Shown: positions 1-5,358, numbered from the stretch's first letter. The stretch is DNA of 9,072 nucleotides from Chloroflexota bacterium (GCA_003451595.1 DMDA01000003.1:1-9072), one strand, 5' to 3'. Made by a program: numbers and translations. Notes: generated by a model from the letters alone, not told the origin.

Positions 1-188
1 TCATTCTGATGCTGGCCTCTGCTCTATGATTGCTCACGAGGTCAGGGCTTTCAAACTCGCCGATGCACATTCCAGAATTTCAACCACTTAAGATACACAA
101 CCGCCAGATGCAAGTGGGTGTTGTGGAGGTGATGACTTTGTGTCATGTATTGCGCGCCACGGCAAGGGGGAAACCCGCAGCAGGCGTC

Positions 189-208
189 GATGTTGGGCGA
201 TGTTGGGC
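189..208. repeat. Perfect 10-bp tandem duplication
   Basis: GATGTTGGGC occurs twice head-to-tail (189-198 and 199-208), touching the stop codon of the minus-strand acyltransferase gene (208-210). It looks like a replication-slippage duplication in the 3' untranslated region. No function is apparent. Nothing else is supportable in bases 1-207. Confidence 0.6.
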
Positions 209-1041
209 TATTCAGGGGGCTGTCGGTGCGAATCGGGCAAGCCATCGCCAGCTTCGATCAATTCCTTCAACCGTTGGACAAAGCGCGCGGCCGGCGCGCC
301 ATCGACAATATCATGATCGAAGCTGATCGTCACGCTCAGATATTCGTGCATCTCCAGCTTACCCGCCACGAGCGCCGGTTTTTGGGCGATGCCGCCCAAC
401 GTCACCTGGAGTGTGTGGTTAGGCGCCGGGATGCCCCAACCGCCACCATTCCCGAACATACCTACCGAAGTGAGCAACACCGTGCCATAATATGCTTTGA
501 TCCAGTGCGGTTGCTGGAACAGCACGCGCAGGAATGCGCGGCGTACAAAGCCGGGCAGCCACACAAACCAGTCGATGAAGCGCGCTTCAGTGCTCTGGGC
601 GTGGGTGTGCTGAAACGCCCGAATCTCGGCATGCAGCTGATGCACCGTCTTCTGGTTCACCCCGCGCAGAATGTGTGGGCGGAGCACCGGTTTGCCCTCC
701 ACCTCCACCTCGAAGAGCGTGTTGACATCCACCTCGTCAAAGATAATCAGCCGGTTGCGCCAGTTGCGGTAGGCATGCATATGACGGTTCATGTCAATCG
801 CTTTACCCAGACAGGCCAGGATGAAGGCTGTAAATGAGAGGCTCTCGCCCGTTTGCCGCTTGTGGCTGCGCAGGCAGGCGCGGGCGTGCGATACATCGAA
901 GCCGTACGCCTGGACGAACGAGGCGAAGTCTTGCGGTGCAGCGAGCCGCACCTGATAGCCAGCTCGCTGCAAGCCGCGACTTAACGCAACACATGGCTGA
1001 ATGTCACCGCGTGACCCGGCGGCGAAAATCGTGATTTGCAT
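208..1041 (-). CDS. Chimeric protein: GT28-type glycosyltransferase N-terminus fused to 2-oxoacid dehydrogenase E2-like acyltransferase domain
   Basis: The 277-residue product has two unrelated parts. Residues 1-48 (MQITIFAAGSRGDIQP...) carry the GSRGD-QP-VAL-GL-AG signature that opens family-28/UGT-type glycosyltransferases, where it forms the first strand and loop of the N-terminal Rossmann domain. From about residue 50 (DVSHARACLRSHK) the protein matches the catalytic domain of 2-oxoacid dehydrogenase acyltransferases. It keeps the HDIVDG (HxxxDG) active-site motif at 243-248 and a substrate-channel-like GMFGNGGGWG segment at about 194-203. There is no lipoyl or peripheral-subunit-binding domain, as is usual for the small stand-alone E2-like proteins I associate with Chloroflexota. 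The rest of the glycosyltransferase, including the donor-binding C-terminal half, is absent. The E2-like part lacks the roughly 35-45 N-terminal residues I would expect. The ATG follows a GGGAGG on the minus strand (1055-1060) at a rather long 13-nt spacing. Acyl transfer is possible; glycosyl transfer is not. A gene-fusion scar or a chimeric assembly are the alternatives. Confidence 0.8.
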   Translation of the reverse strand: MQITIFAAGSRGDIQPCVALSRGLQRAGYQVRLAAPQDFASFVQAYGFDVSHARACLRSHKRQTGESLSFTAFILACLGKAIDMNRHMHAYRNWRNRLIIFDEVDVNTLFEVEVEGKPVLRPHILRGVNQKTVHQLHAEIRAFQHTHAQSTEARFIDWFVWLPGFVRRAFLRVLFQQPHWIKAYYGTVLLTSVGMFGNGGGWGIPAPNHTLQVTLGGIAQKPALVAGKLEMHEYLSVTISFDHDIVDGAPAARFVQRLKELIEAGDGLPDSHRQPPE

Positions 1042-1083
1042 CGTCTACCCGGCGCCTCCCGCCCCGCGCTGGGGACAACTGGA

Positions 1084-1112
1084 AACCTACAATCGCAGTG
1101 GTTGGTCGTCAA
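1084..1112 (-). promoter_or_regulatory. Possible promoter of the minus-strand acyltransferase gene
   Basis: On the minus strand TTGACG (1107-1112) is followed after 17 nt by TAGGTT (1084-1089). The -35 matches five of six consensus positions and the -10 is weak. It would start transcription near 1077, about 36 nt before the ATG. The call rests on spacing and the -35 match only. Confidence 0.3.
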
Positions 1113-1293
1113 TCATCATCAGACGCACTAAGGATACCATGCCAGCGGGCTTTTCACATTTGAGTCCACTGCCGACTCGTCGGCGGTGCATTGGGAGCAG
1201 CGTGTGCCTTGTAGGTCACCCCTTCCGACGTGACAGGCAACCCCTTACGCCGACGGCGATCTTGCCGTTGCTGCGTTGCGATTGCGATAAAAG

Positions 1294-1323
1294 TTGACAT
1301 GCAGCCGACTAGTAGATTATATA
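1294..1323 (+). promoter_or_regulatory. Sigma70-type promoter of the ArsR/DUF2087 regulator
   Basis: A perfect TTGACA (-35, 1294-1299) is followed by 17 nt and TTATAT (1317-1322), or by 18 nt and TATATA (1318-1323). Predicted transcription start is about 1329-1331, giving a leader of roughly 53 nt to the ATG at 1383. It lies immediately upstream of the palindrome cluster at 1335-1352, an arrangement typical of repressor-controlled promoters. Confidence 0.65.
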
Positions 1324-1334
1324 TCTATTGTAAT

Positions 1335-1352
1335 TATGCGCATATATGCATA
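1335..1352. promoter_or_regulatory. Overlapping palindromes, candidate operator of the regulator gene
   Basis: The pentamer TATGC occurs in alternating orientation: TATGC (1335-1339), GCATA (1340-1344), TATGC (1345-1349), then ATA. This creates three overlapping perfect palindromes: TATGCGCATA (1335-1344), GCATATATGC (1340-1349) and TATGCATA (1345-1352). It begins a few bases after the predicted transcription start, where a bound dimeric winged-helix protein would block initiation. Binding by the downstream ArsR-type protein is inference. Confidence 0.5.
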
Positions 1353-1382
1353 AATACAAATCATGTAATACGGAGAAAAATC

Positions 1383-2678
1383 ATGATGCAATCACCTTTC
1401 GCTCTGTCCAGAGCAGCGACGGTCACGGTGCGCGCCACCCTTGCCACCGTGCCCAGTCAACTCTTCAGTCTATGGGCATTGACCGCCGACACTGTGCCGG
1501 TGGACAACTGGGTCACGCAGGCAGCAACGCAGTTGTCACCAGAGGAGCGCCGCTTCAACCGGCTGCTCTTTGCTCTGTTTGGCGCTGCCCTGCTGCCGCC
1601 TGAAGCTCCCACCGATTTCCTGACCTATCTTGAGACACTGCAGGGAGCGGCGTTTCAAGCGCGCCTGGTCGAGGTGATGCCAGAGAGTGATGAGCCGGCG
1701 TTGCGCGCTGAGGCAGAGGCGTTGTTAGCCGATCCAGTCGCCTTGCAACAGCGGATCATCGCGCATCTGCGCCACCTGTGGAGCGCCCTGTTGGCGGCGG
1801 AGTGGCAGCGTCACGCGCATCTCCTTTCCCAGATGACAAGCACGCTCAATGAGGTGATCTTCAGCCAACCGCACTGGCAGGCGGCTGATCCCTTTAATGT
1901 GCTGCGCTTCCTGCTGCAGACCGAGCCGGATGATCGCCAGCTTGTGCAGGCAGCGGGTGTGCGCCAGGTTCTGTTGGTGCTTTCGCCGCATCTGCACGCC
2001 CATCTTGCCCGCTTCGATCAAGACGCCACCCTGTGGGTGGTGCGCACCTTCGACCCGCAATTGTTGCGCCGCGACCCGTTGCGCCGCGCCGAGGCGCTTG
2101 GTCCGCTCCATGCCTTGGCGGACGACACGCGCCTGCGCATCCTTGAACTTCTGGTCGAGCACGGCGAGCAGCGCGCTCAAGAGATCATCGCGCGCCTGGC
2201 GGGCAGCCAGGGCAATGTCTCGCGTCATCTCAAGCAGTTGGTGGGTGCGGGCTTTGTGCGAGAACGCCGCGCCGGCGACGCCAACAAACTCTACACCTAC
2301 GATCCGGCCGGTCTGCAGCGCACGATGTTCCTGGCGCGCCAGTTGCTTTCCCGCCATAATGTGGAAGCAGTGGGTCAAGAGATCGCCGCCGCTACTCAAC
2401 TCGACCAGGTGCGCGCTGGCGCGCCGCCGATCCTGCGCGACCTGTTGGATGAGCAAGGGCGCGTGACACGGTGGCCTGGCAAGATAAAAGAGCAAGAGGC
2501 CATGTTGCGCTATCTCCTCGATAAATTCGAACCAGAGCGCAGTTACTCCGAACAGCAGGTGAACGAGTTGCTACAGCAATGGCACCTCGACGCCGACTTC
2601 GTGCTGGTGCGCCGCAGCCTGGTCGACGCGGGCTTGCTCCGGCGTACGCGGGACGGTGCGCGTTACTGGCGTGCGTAA
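1383..2678 (+). CDS. ArsR-type winged-helix transcriptional regulator with C-terminal DUF2087 domain
   Basis: The protein has 431 residues. Residues 1-235 form a mostly helical sensor-like region of the kind seen before the helix-turn-helix in long ArsR-type proteins (DUF5937-like, low certainty). Residues 238-305 are an ArsR winged helix (LHALADDTRLRILELL, then SQGNVSRHLKQLVGAGFV as turn and recognition helix), so the protein should bind DNA as a dimer. Residues 355-430 match DUF2087, with the hallmarks DEQGRVTRWPGK, RYLLDKFEPERSYSEQQVNE, RRSLVDAGLL and DGARYW. There are no cysteines, so thiol-based metal sensing of the classical ArsR/SmtB type is excluded. The start at 1383 follows GGAG (1372-1375) with 7-nt spacing; a second ATG at 1386 is possible. 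Upstream in-frame codons lie before the promoter. The ligand and regulon cannot be read from the sequence. The gene stands alone, with autoregulation likely. Confidence 0.85.
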   Translation: MMQSPFALSRAATVTVRATLATVPSQLFSLWALTADTVPVDNWVTQAATQLSPEERRFNRLLFALFGAALLPPEAPTDFLTYLETLQGAAFQARLVEVMPESDEPALRAEAEALLADPVALQQRIIAHLRHLWSALLAAEWQRHAHLLSQMTSTLNEVIFSQPHWQAADPFNVLRFLLQTEPDDRQLVQAAGVRQVLLVLSPHLHAHLARFDQDATLWVVRTFDPQLLRRDPLRRAEALGPLHALADDTRLRILELLVEHGEQRAQEIIARLAGSQGNVSRHLKQLVGAGFVRERRAGDANKLYTYDPAGLQRTMFLARQLLSRHNVEAVGQEIAAATQLDQVRAGAPPILRDLLDEQGRVTRWPGKIKEQEAMLRYLLDKFEPERSYSEQQVNELLQQWHLDADFVLVRRSLVDAGLLRRTRDGARYWRA

Positions 2679-2681
2679 CGC
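2660..2681. repeat. Short inverted repeat over the regulator stop codon
   Basis: GCGTTAC (2660-2666) and GTAACGC (2675-2681) form a perfect 7-bp stem with an 8-nt loop that includes the TAA stop in its right arm. No T-tract follows, so it is not a standard terminator. It may only stabilise the transcript end. Confidence 0.4.
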
Positions 2682-2736
2682 AGTGATGGCGACGTCTTGC
2701 CCGACATCTCAGAGACGGCCTGAATCCTGCCAACTG

Positions 2737-2813
2737 TGACGCCAGATCGCCGAGCCGTAGAGCTTCGTCGAGGCAAAATGATACTTTTTTGCCTGTTGAA
2801 CTATCTGGCGTCA
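2737..2813. repeat. Nested inverted repeats in the regulator-DUF5684 intergenic region
   Basis: An outer perfect 11-bp inverted repeat, TGACGCCAGAT (2737-2747) with ATCTGGCGTCA (2803-2813), encloses an inner perfect 8-bp hairpin, AGGCAAAA (2771-2778) with TTTTGCCT (2787-2794). The inner stem has an internal T-run but no T-tract after it. The structure could end transcription from the regulator gene, be a small structured RNA, or be a remnant palindromic element. None of these is proven. Confidence 0.5.
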
Positions 2814-2825
2814 GTGAGCTATCAT
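2796..2825 (+). promoter_or_regulatory. Possible promoter of the DUF5684 gene
   Basis: TTGAAC (2796-2801) and TATCAT (2820-2825, five of six) are 18 nt apart and would start transcription near 2832, leaving a leader of about 84 nt. The right arm of the outer inverted repeat (2803-2813) sits in the spacer, so structure or a bound protein there could affect initiation. Confidence 0.35.
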
Positions 2826-2915
2826 TCTGGGGCAAGCGGGTGGCTACGCACACTTCACCTGGCCACTGCTTGCTATTTTCATTTATCCGCTTCGTGAGTA
2901 TGAAAGGGTATCTTT

Positions 2916-3338
2916 ATGTTGCATCTTCCTGCGTGGGGAATCGTGCTATTTCAGCAGAGTGCAGATGACGCTGCCGCCGCCGGTCTCTTTGGGGGAATCG
3001 GCGGTTTCATCGGTTTGGTCTTTGCCGTGTTGGTCATTGCCGGGCTTTGGAAGGTATTTAGCAAGGCGGGCCAACCAGGATGGGCGGCCATTATTCCGCT
3101 CTACAACATCTATGTCCTTCTGAAGATCGTGGGCCGACCGGGCTGGTGGCTGCTGCTTTTCTTCATCCCCTTCGTCAACTTGATCATTGCGATCATCGTC
3201 AACATCGACCTGGCCAAATCCTTTGGCAAGAGCGTGTTCGTGTGGGGCATCCTACTGCTCACGATCTTCAGCGCCATTGGGTATATTCTGCTCGGCTTCG
3301 GTGGTTCCACCTATCAGGGGCCAGCAGCCAGGTCATAG
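2916..3338 (+). CDS. DUF5684 family small integral membrane protein
   Basis: The 140-residue protein has three likely membrane segments: about 22-43, 77-97 and 106-127. Between the first and second lies the family's conserved block, LWKVFSKAGQPGWAAIIPLYN (about 44-64) then LLKIVGRPGW. NIDLAKSFGKS (96-106) and GFG near the end also fit the DUF5684 family, which has no established biochemical function. Conserved WAAIIPLYN and PFVN segments suggest a compact helical bundle with re-entrant or interfacial loops. The start at 2916 follows AAAGGG (2903-2908) at 7-nt spacing. The gene lies 92 bp before the methyltransferase, but a strong stem-loop and a promoter lie between them, so cotranscription is not assured. 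Confidence in the family is high; the role is unknown. Confidence 0.8.
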   Translation: MLHLPAWGIVLFQQSADDAAAAGLFGGIGGFIGLVFAVLVIAGLWKVFSKAGQPGWAAIIPLYNIYVLLKIVGRPGWWLLLFFIPFVNLIIAIIVNIDLAKSFGKSVFVWGILLLTIFSAIGYILLGFGGSTYQGPAARS

Positions 3339-3352
3339 CATCCGCAGGTCAG

Positions 3353-3392
3353 CCTGGGCAGCATCTGCGTCGCTGTGCGCAGCCTGCCCAGG
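3353..3392 (+). terminator. Stem-loop after DUF5684 gene, possible terminator without U-tract
   Basis: CCTGGGCAG (3353-3361) pairs perfectly with CTGCCCAGG (3384-3392). Inside, CTGCG (3365-3369) pairs with CGCAG (3378-3382), giving a long two-part GC-rich hairpin 14 nt past the stop codon. What follows is GGTCGCG, not a T-run, so termination would have to be U-tract independent. Alternatively it may protect the 3' end or act on the downstream gene. Confidence 0.4.
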
Positions 3393-3413
3393 GTCGCGTG
3401 CAAACTCAACCCA

Positions 3414-3422
3414 TGTTACAAT
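3414..3422 (+). promoter_or_regulatory. Extended -10 promoter of the methyltransferase gene
   Basis: TGTTACAAT is an extended -10 element (TGn plus TACAAT, five of six). No good -35 is seen 17 nt upstream, as is common for extended -10 promoters. Predicted start is about 3429-3431, which coincides with the ATG at 3431, so this transcript may be leaderless. Confidence 0.45.
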
Positions 3423-3430
3423 GGCGCCGC

Positions 3431-4360
3431 ATGGAAAGCAGTGACGAGACTCAACCCTGCGACTGGCAAGTGAACGCGATGAAACGGACAGCGACTTCTG
3501 CCTTTGGGGTAAGCAAACGGGAAGGCCACGACGCCTCTGCGTTTTATAACCGCCGACTCTATCCGCCAGGCGCCGCGGTGGAGCCTGCGCCGGCCCCAGC
3601 GGCAGCAACGACGCCGCCGCTGGCGAGCTGGGCTGACCGCATCTACTGCCAGTCCTCGACGGCAATGACGCCCATCCCCGACAATGCGGTGGGGCTTGCT
3701 TTCACTTCCCCGCCCTACAACGTAGGCAAGGATTACGATGACGATCTGGCCTTCGACGCCTATCTGGGGCTGATCGAGGAGGTGGCGCGTGAAGTCCACC
3801 GCGTGCTGAAGCCGGGTGGGCGCTATGTGGTCAATATCGCCAACCTGGGGCGCAAACCCTACATTCCGCTACATGCCTACTTCTACCAACGTCATATGGC
3901 GGTCGGCTTCCTGCCGATGGGTGAGATCATCTGGCAGAAGGCGAAGGGCGCCAGCGGCAATTGCGCCTGGGGCAGCTGGCAGAGCGCCAGGTCGCCGCGT
4001 CTGCGCGATATCCATGAATATTTGCTTGTCTTTGCCAAACAGAGTTTCTCGCGCCCCGATCGCGGGGAATCGGACATTGGCCGCGATGAATTTATGGCAA
4101 GCACACTCTCCATCTGGGACATTCCGCCTGAGTCCGCCAAACGCGTCGGCCATCCAGCGCCCTTCCCGGTTGCGTTGGCCGAACGCGTGATCCAACTTTA
4201 CTCCTATGTCGGTGACGTCGTACTCGATCCCTTTGCCGGTTCGGGCACGACGTGTGTTGCCGCCGCGCGGCATAAACGCCATTACGCCGGCTTCGACGTT
4301 GATCCTGCTTATTGTGCGCTGGCAGAGGCGCGTGTGACCGCCGCCCTCGCGTCGGCGTGA
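3431..4360 (+). CDS. Site-specific DNA methyltransferase (beta-order amino-methyltransferase, N4-cytosine or N6-adenine)
   Basis: The 309-residue protein transfers a methyl group from S-adenosylmethionine to an exocyclic amino group in DNA. The catalytic motif IV TSPPYNVGKDY (92-102) precedes the AdoMet-binding motif I DPFAGSGTT (266-274), the order that defines the beta group. SPPY is the form common in N4-cytosine enzymes but also occurs in N6-adenine ones, so the methylated base is open. HPAPFPVALAERVIQLYS (about 241-258) is motif X just before motif I, and FDVDP (288-292) follows. The region around 170-201 (KGASGNCAWGSW, LRDIHEYLLVF) is typical of this family and probably lies near the target base. 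No ribosome binding site precedes the ATG at 3431, but a promoter makes a leaderless start plausible. ATG 3479 (MKRTATSAFG) is the main alternative. No restriction endonuclease gene is adjacent, so it appears to be an orphan enzyme. Confidence 0.85.
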   Translation: MESSDETQPCDWQVNAMKRTATSAFGVSKREGHDASAFYNRRLYPPGAAVEPAPAPAAATTPPLASWADRIYCQSSTAMTPIPDNAVGLAFTSPPYNVGKDYDDDLAFDAYLGLIEEVAREVHRVLKPGGRYVVNIANLGRKPYIPLHAYFYQRHMAVGFLPMGEIIWQKAKGASGNCAWGSWQSARSPRLRDIHEYLLVFAKQSFSRPDRGESDIGRDEFMASTLSIWDIPPESAKRVGHPAPFPVALAERVIQLYSYVGDVVLDPFAGSGTTCVAAARHKRHYAGFDVDPAYCALAEARVTAALASA

Positions 4361-4425
4361 GCTGCATTGCGGTTGTAGCACATTTTGTAACGGTTTGTTG
4401 CTGTCACTCCTCCCTCATTTCCGCT

Positions 4426-4552
4426 TTACTGATTTCCAGGTTGATATTTTATGAGCGCAGTGTTGCGTATTACGTGTTGTGTGAGGGATTCCGGCACGTA
4501 GCACGCAACATGCAACACTGAAAACATGAAGACTCTGTCTAGAAATCAGTAA
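4426..4552. repeat. 127-bp imperfect palindromic element with inverted heptamer repeats
   Basis: Two separated stems share one symmetry axis near 4489. The outer arms TTACTGATTTCCAG (4426-4439) and CTAGAAATCAGTAA (4539-4552) are complementary at 13 of 14 positions. The inner arms begin with CAGTGTTGC (4458-4466) and end with GCAACACTG (4512-4520). The inner arms are made of heptamers: GTTGCGT, ATTACGT, GTTGTGT (4462-4482) on the left, and ACGTAGC, ACGCAAC, ATGCAAC (4496-4516) in inverse orientation on the right. The shape fits a miniature inverted-repeat element or a dispersed intergenic hairpin. No open reading frame and no clear target duplication were seen. Confidence 0.6.
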
Positions 4553-4617
4553 TCGATGCAGCGAGATGTGATGCTGCGCCCTGTGAACACAAAGTGAGCA
4601 ACGTTTGAGCTTCACTG

Positions 4618-4633
4618 TGGCACGCGTCTTGCG
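4618..4633 (+). promoter_or_regulatory. Sigma54-like (-24/-12) promoter match upstream of cytochrome c
   Basis: TGGCACG (4618-4624), four bases, then TTGCG (4629-4633) matches the TGGCACR-N4-TTGCW consensus except for the last base. The invariant GG (4619-4620) and GC (4631-4632) have the exact 10-nt separation. Transcription would begin near 4644, with a 95-nt leader. A sigma70 box of comparable quality is not seen here. Many Chloroflexota are thought to lack sigma54, so a chance match is possible. Confidence 0.35.
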
Positions 4634-4738
4634 GCAAATAAACGTTTGATAAACGATGCTGGGCTATCGTATGGCCACGGCAGGCTGGCGGCAAGCAGCC
4701 CAGCATCGAGCATTCCTACACAGGAGAGGACAGCAACA

Positions 4739-5233
4739 ATGAGAATTTTGACCATGATTGTAATGCTGGTGCTGTTTGCACTGAGCGATCAAGCTCTACA
4801 GACTGCGGCGGCATTTGGCGCGGCGCCTACATTCCCGGCGGCTCCGTCGCCAGTTCGCACACCCACACCCCAACCGCGCCCCTTGTCTACGCCGCAGCCT
4901 GTGCCCACCGTTGACGCCGCCTTACTGGCTGCGGGCAGGGCGGCCTATCTAGCCAATTATTGTGGCATCTGTCACACACTGGCAGCAGCCGGGACGACGG
5001 GCATCTTCGGACCGAGTCACGAGCACATGGGCCGCACTGCCGCTGAACGGATCGCTGCGCCCGCTTACACAGGCGCAGCCACGACTGCCGCCGACTACAT
5101 ACGCGAAAGCATCGTGACGCCGGCCGCTTACTTTGCACCCGGCGCCAATGGACGCCATCCGATGCCGCCCTATGCGCACCTCGCGCGCGCGGACATCGAC
5201 GCGCTCGTTTATTTCTTGTTGCAACAGCAGTAG
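4739..5233 (+). CDS. Exported monoheme class I cytochrome c
   Basis: The 164-residue protein is an electron carrier acting outside the cytoplasmic membrane. Residues 3-18 are a hydrophobic export signal with little positive charge before it. It is either cleaved around the AAAFGAA region or kept as an anchor. Residues 32-57 form a Pro/Thr-rich linker that spaces the domain from the membrane. The cytochrome domain covers about 60-162. CGICH (75-79) is the CxxCH heme-attachment motif with H79 as proximal ligand. M142, in HPMPPYAHL, is the probable distal ligand, followed by the C-terminal helix ADIDALVYFLLQQ. The start follows AGGAGAGG (4722-4729) at 9-nt spacing. The next gene begins 129 bp later with no terminator between, so cotranscription with the propeller gene is likely. 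Electron donor and acceptor are unknown. Confidence 0.85.
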   Translation: MRILTMIVMLVLFALSDQALQTAAAFGAAPTFPAAPSPVRTPTPQPRPLSTPQPVPTVDAALLAAGRAAYLANYCGICHTLAAAGTTGIFGPSHEHMGRTAAERIAAPAYTGAATTAADYIRESIVTPAAYFAPGANGRHPMPPYAHLARADIDALVYFLLQQQ

Positions 5234-5330
5234 CAGGTGCGCAGACGCCTCCCCACTCTGAAATGGAGAATCCAGAAGCAGGGCCTATGTCTGTTTCTGT
5301 TTGCTCAAGCGATTGACCTTTTCAACTGTA

Positions 5331-5358
5331 GAAATTTTGGTGGAAATTCTGGAGGAAA
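5331..5358 (+). promoter_or_regulatory. 12-bp imperfect tandem repeat carrying the propeller gene's ribosome binding site
   Basis: GAAATTTTGGTG (5331-5342) and GAAATTCTGGAG (5343-5354) are adjacent copies agreeing at 10 of 12 positions. The second copy, with the following GAAA, supplies the Shine-Dalgarno GGAGG (5351-5355), 7 nt before the ATG at 5363. This fixes that start and excludes upstream in-frame codons. Confidence 0.6.

Larger units (their letters stand above)
1042..1382. other. Divergent intergenic region between the acyltransferase and regulator genes
   Basis: These 341 bp separate two diverging genes and should hold promoters for both. The left part is GC-rich. The last 90 bp become strongly AT-rich, in contrast with everything around. 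It holds a weak minus-strand promoter candidate (1084-1112), a strong plus-strand promoter (1294-1323), a palindrome cluster (1335-1352) and the regulator's ribosome binding site (1372-1375). The 1130-1290 stretch shows nothing I can identify. An open frame through 1001-1297 has no family resemblance and I do not call it. Confidence 0.6.
4361..4738. other. Long intergenic region with palindromic element and promoter candidates
   Basis: These 378 bp separate the methyltransferase and cytochrome c genes. The region has no convincing gene; short frames on both strands are low-complexity products of the repeats. It holds a weak stem (GCTGCA and TGTAGC, 4361-4379) that might end the methyltransferase transcript, a 127-bp imperfect palindrome (4426-4552), a sigma54-like promoter (4618-4633) and the cytochrome ribosome binding site (4722-4729). 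Confidence 0.6.

Noticed and set aside
84..125. Two interleaved 6-bp complementary pairs resembling an H-type pseudoknot
   Set aside because: CCACTT/AAGTGG and CACAAC/GTTGTG are short enough to arise by chance. There is no gene context or other support for a structured RNA.
145..837. Long plus-strand open frame of 230 codons
   Set aside because: It lies antisense to the acyltransferase domain, whose HxxxDG motif and family resemblance are clear. The plus-strand translation shows no recognisable fold, signal or ribosome binding site.
1230..1382. Upstream extension of the regulator reading frame
   Set aside because: The extension would start before the promoter at 1294-1323 and lacks a ribosome binding site. 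The ATG at 1383 has GGAG at 7-nt spacing.
1725..2495. Minus-strand open frame of 256 codons
   Set aside because: It is antisense to the winged-helix regulator. The GC-rich codon bias opens the opposite frame, and the translation has no family features.
3080..3430. Upstream extension of the methyltransferase frame
   Set aside because: It overlaps the DUF5684 coding region in another frame and has no methyltransferase-like sequence. The promoter at 3414-3422 also puts the start downstream.
3869..4381. Minus-strand open frame of 170 codons
   Set aside because: It is a shadow of the methyltransferase gene. The plus-strand frame holds TSPPY and DPFAGSGTT.
4426..4552. Intact transposon or insertion sequence
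   Set aside because: The palindrome is far too short to code for a transposase, and no flanking target duplication is evident. At most it is a non-autonomous element.
4415..4615. Short minus-strand frame in the intergenic region
   Set aside because: Its Cys/Thr/His-rich product is what the heptamer repeat (GTTGCGT/ACGCAAC) gives when translated. No ribosome binding site is present.
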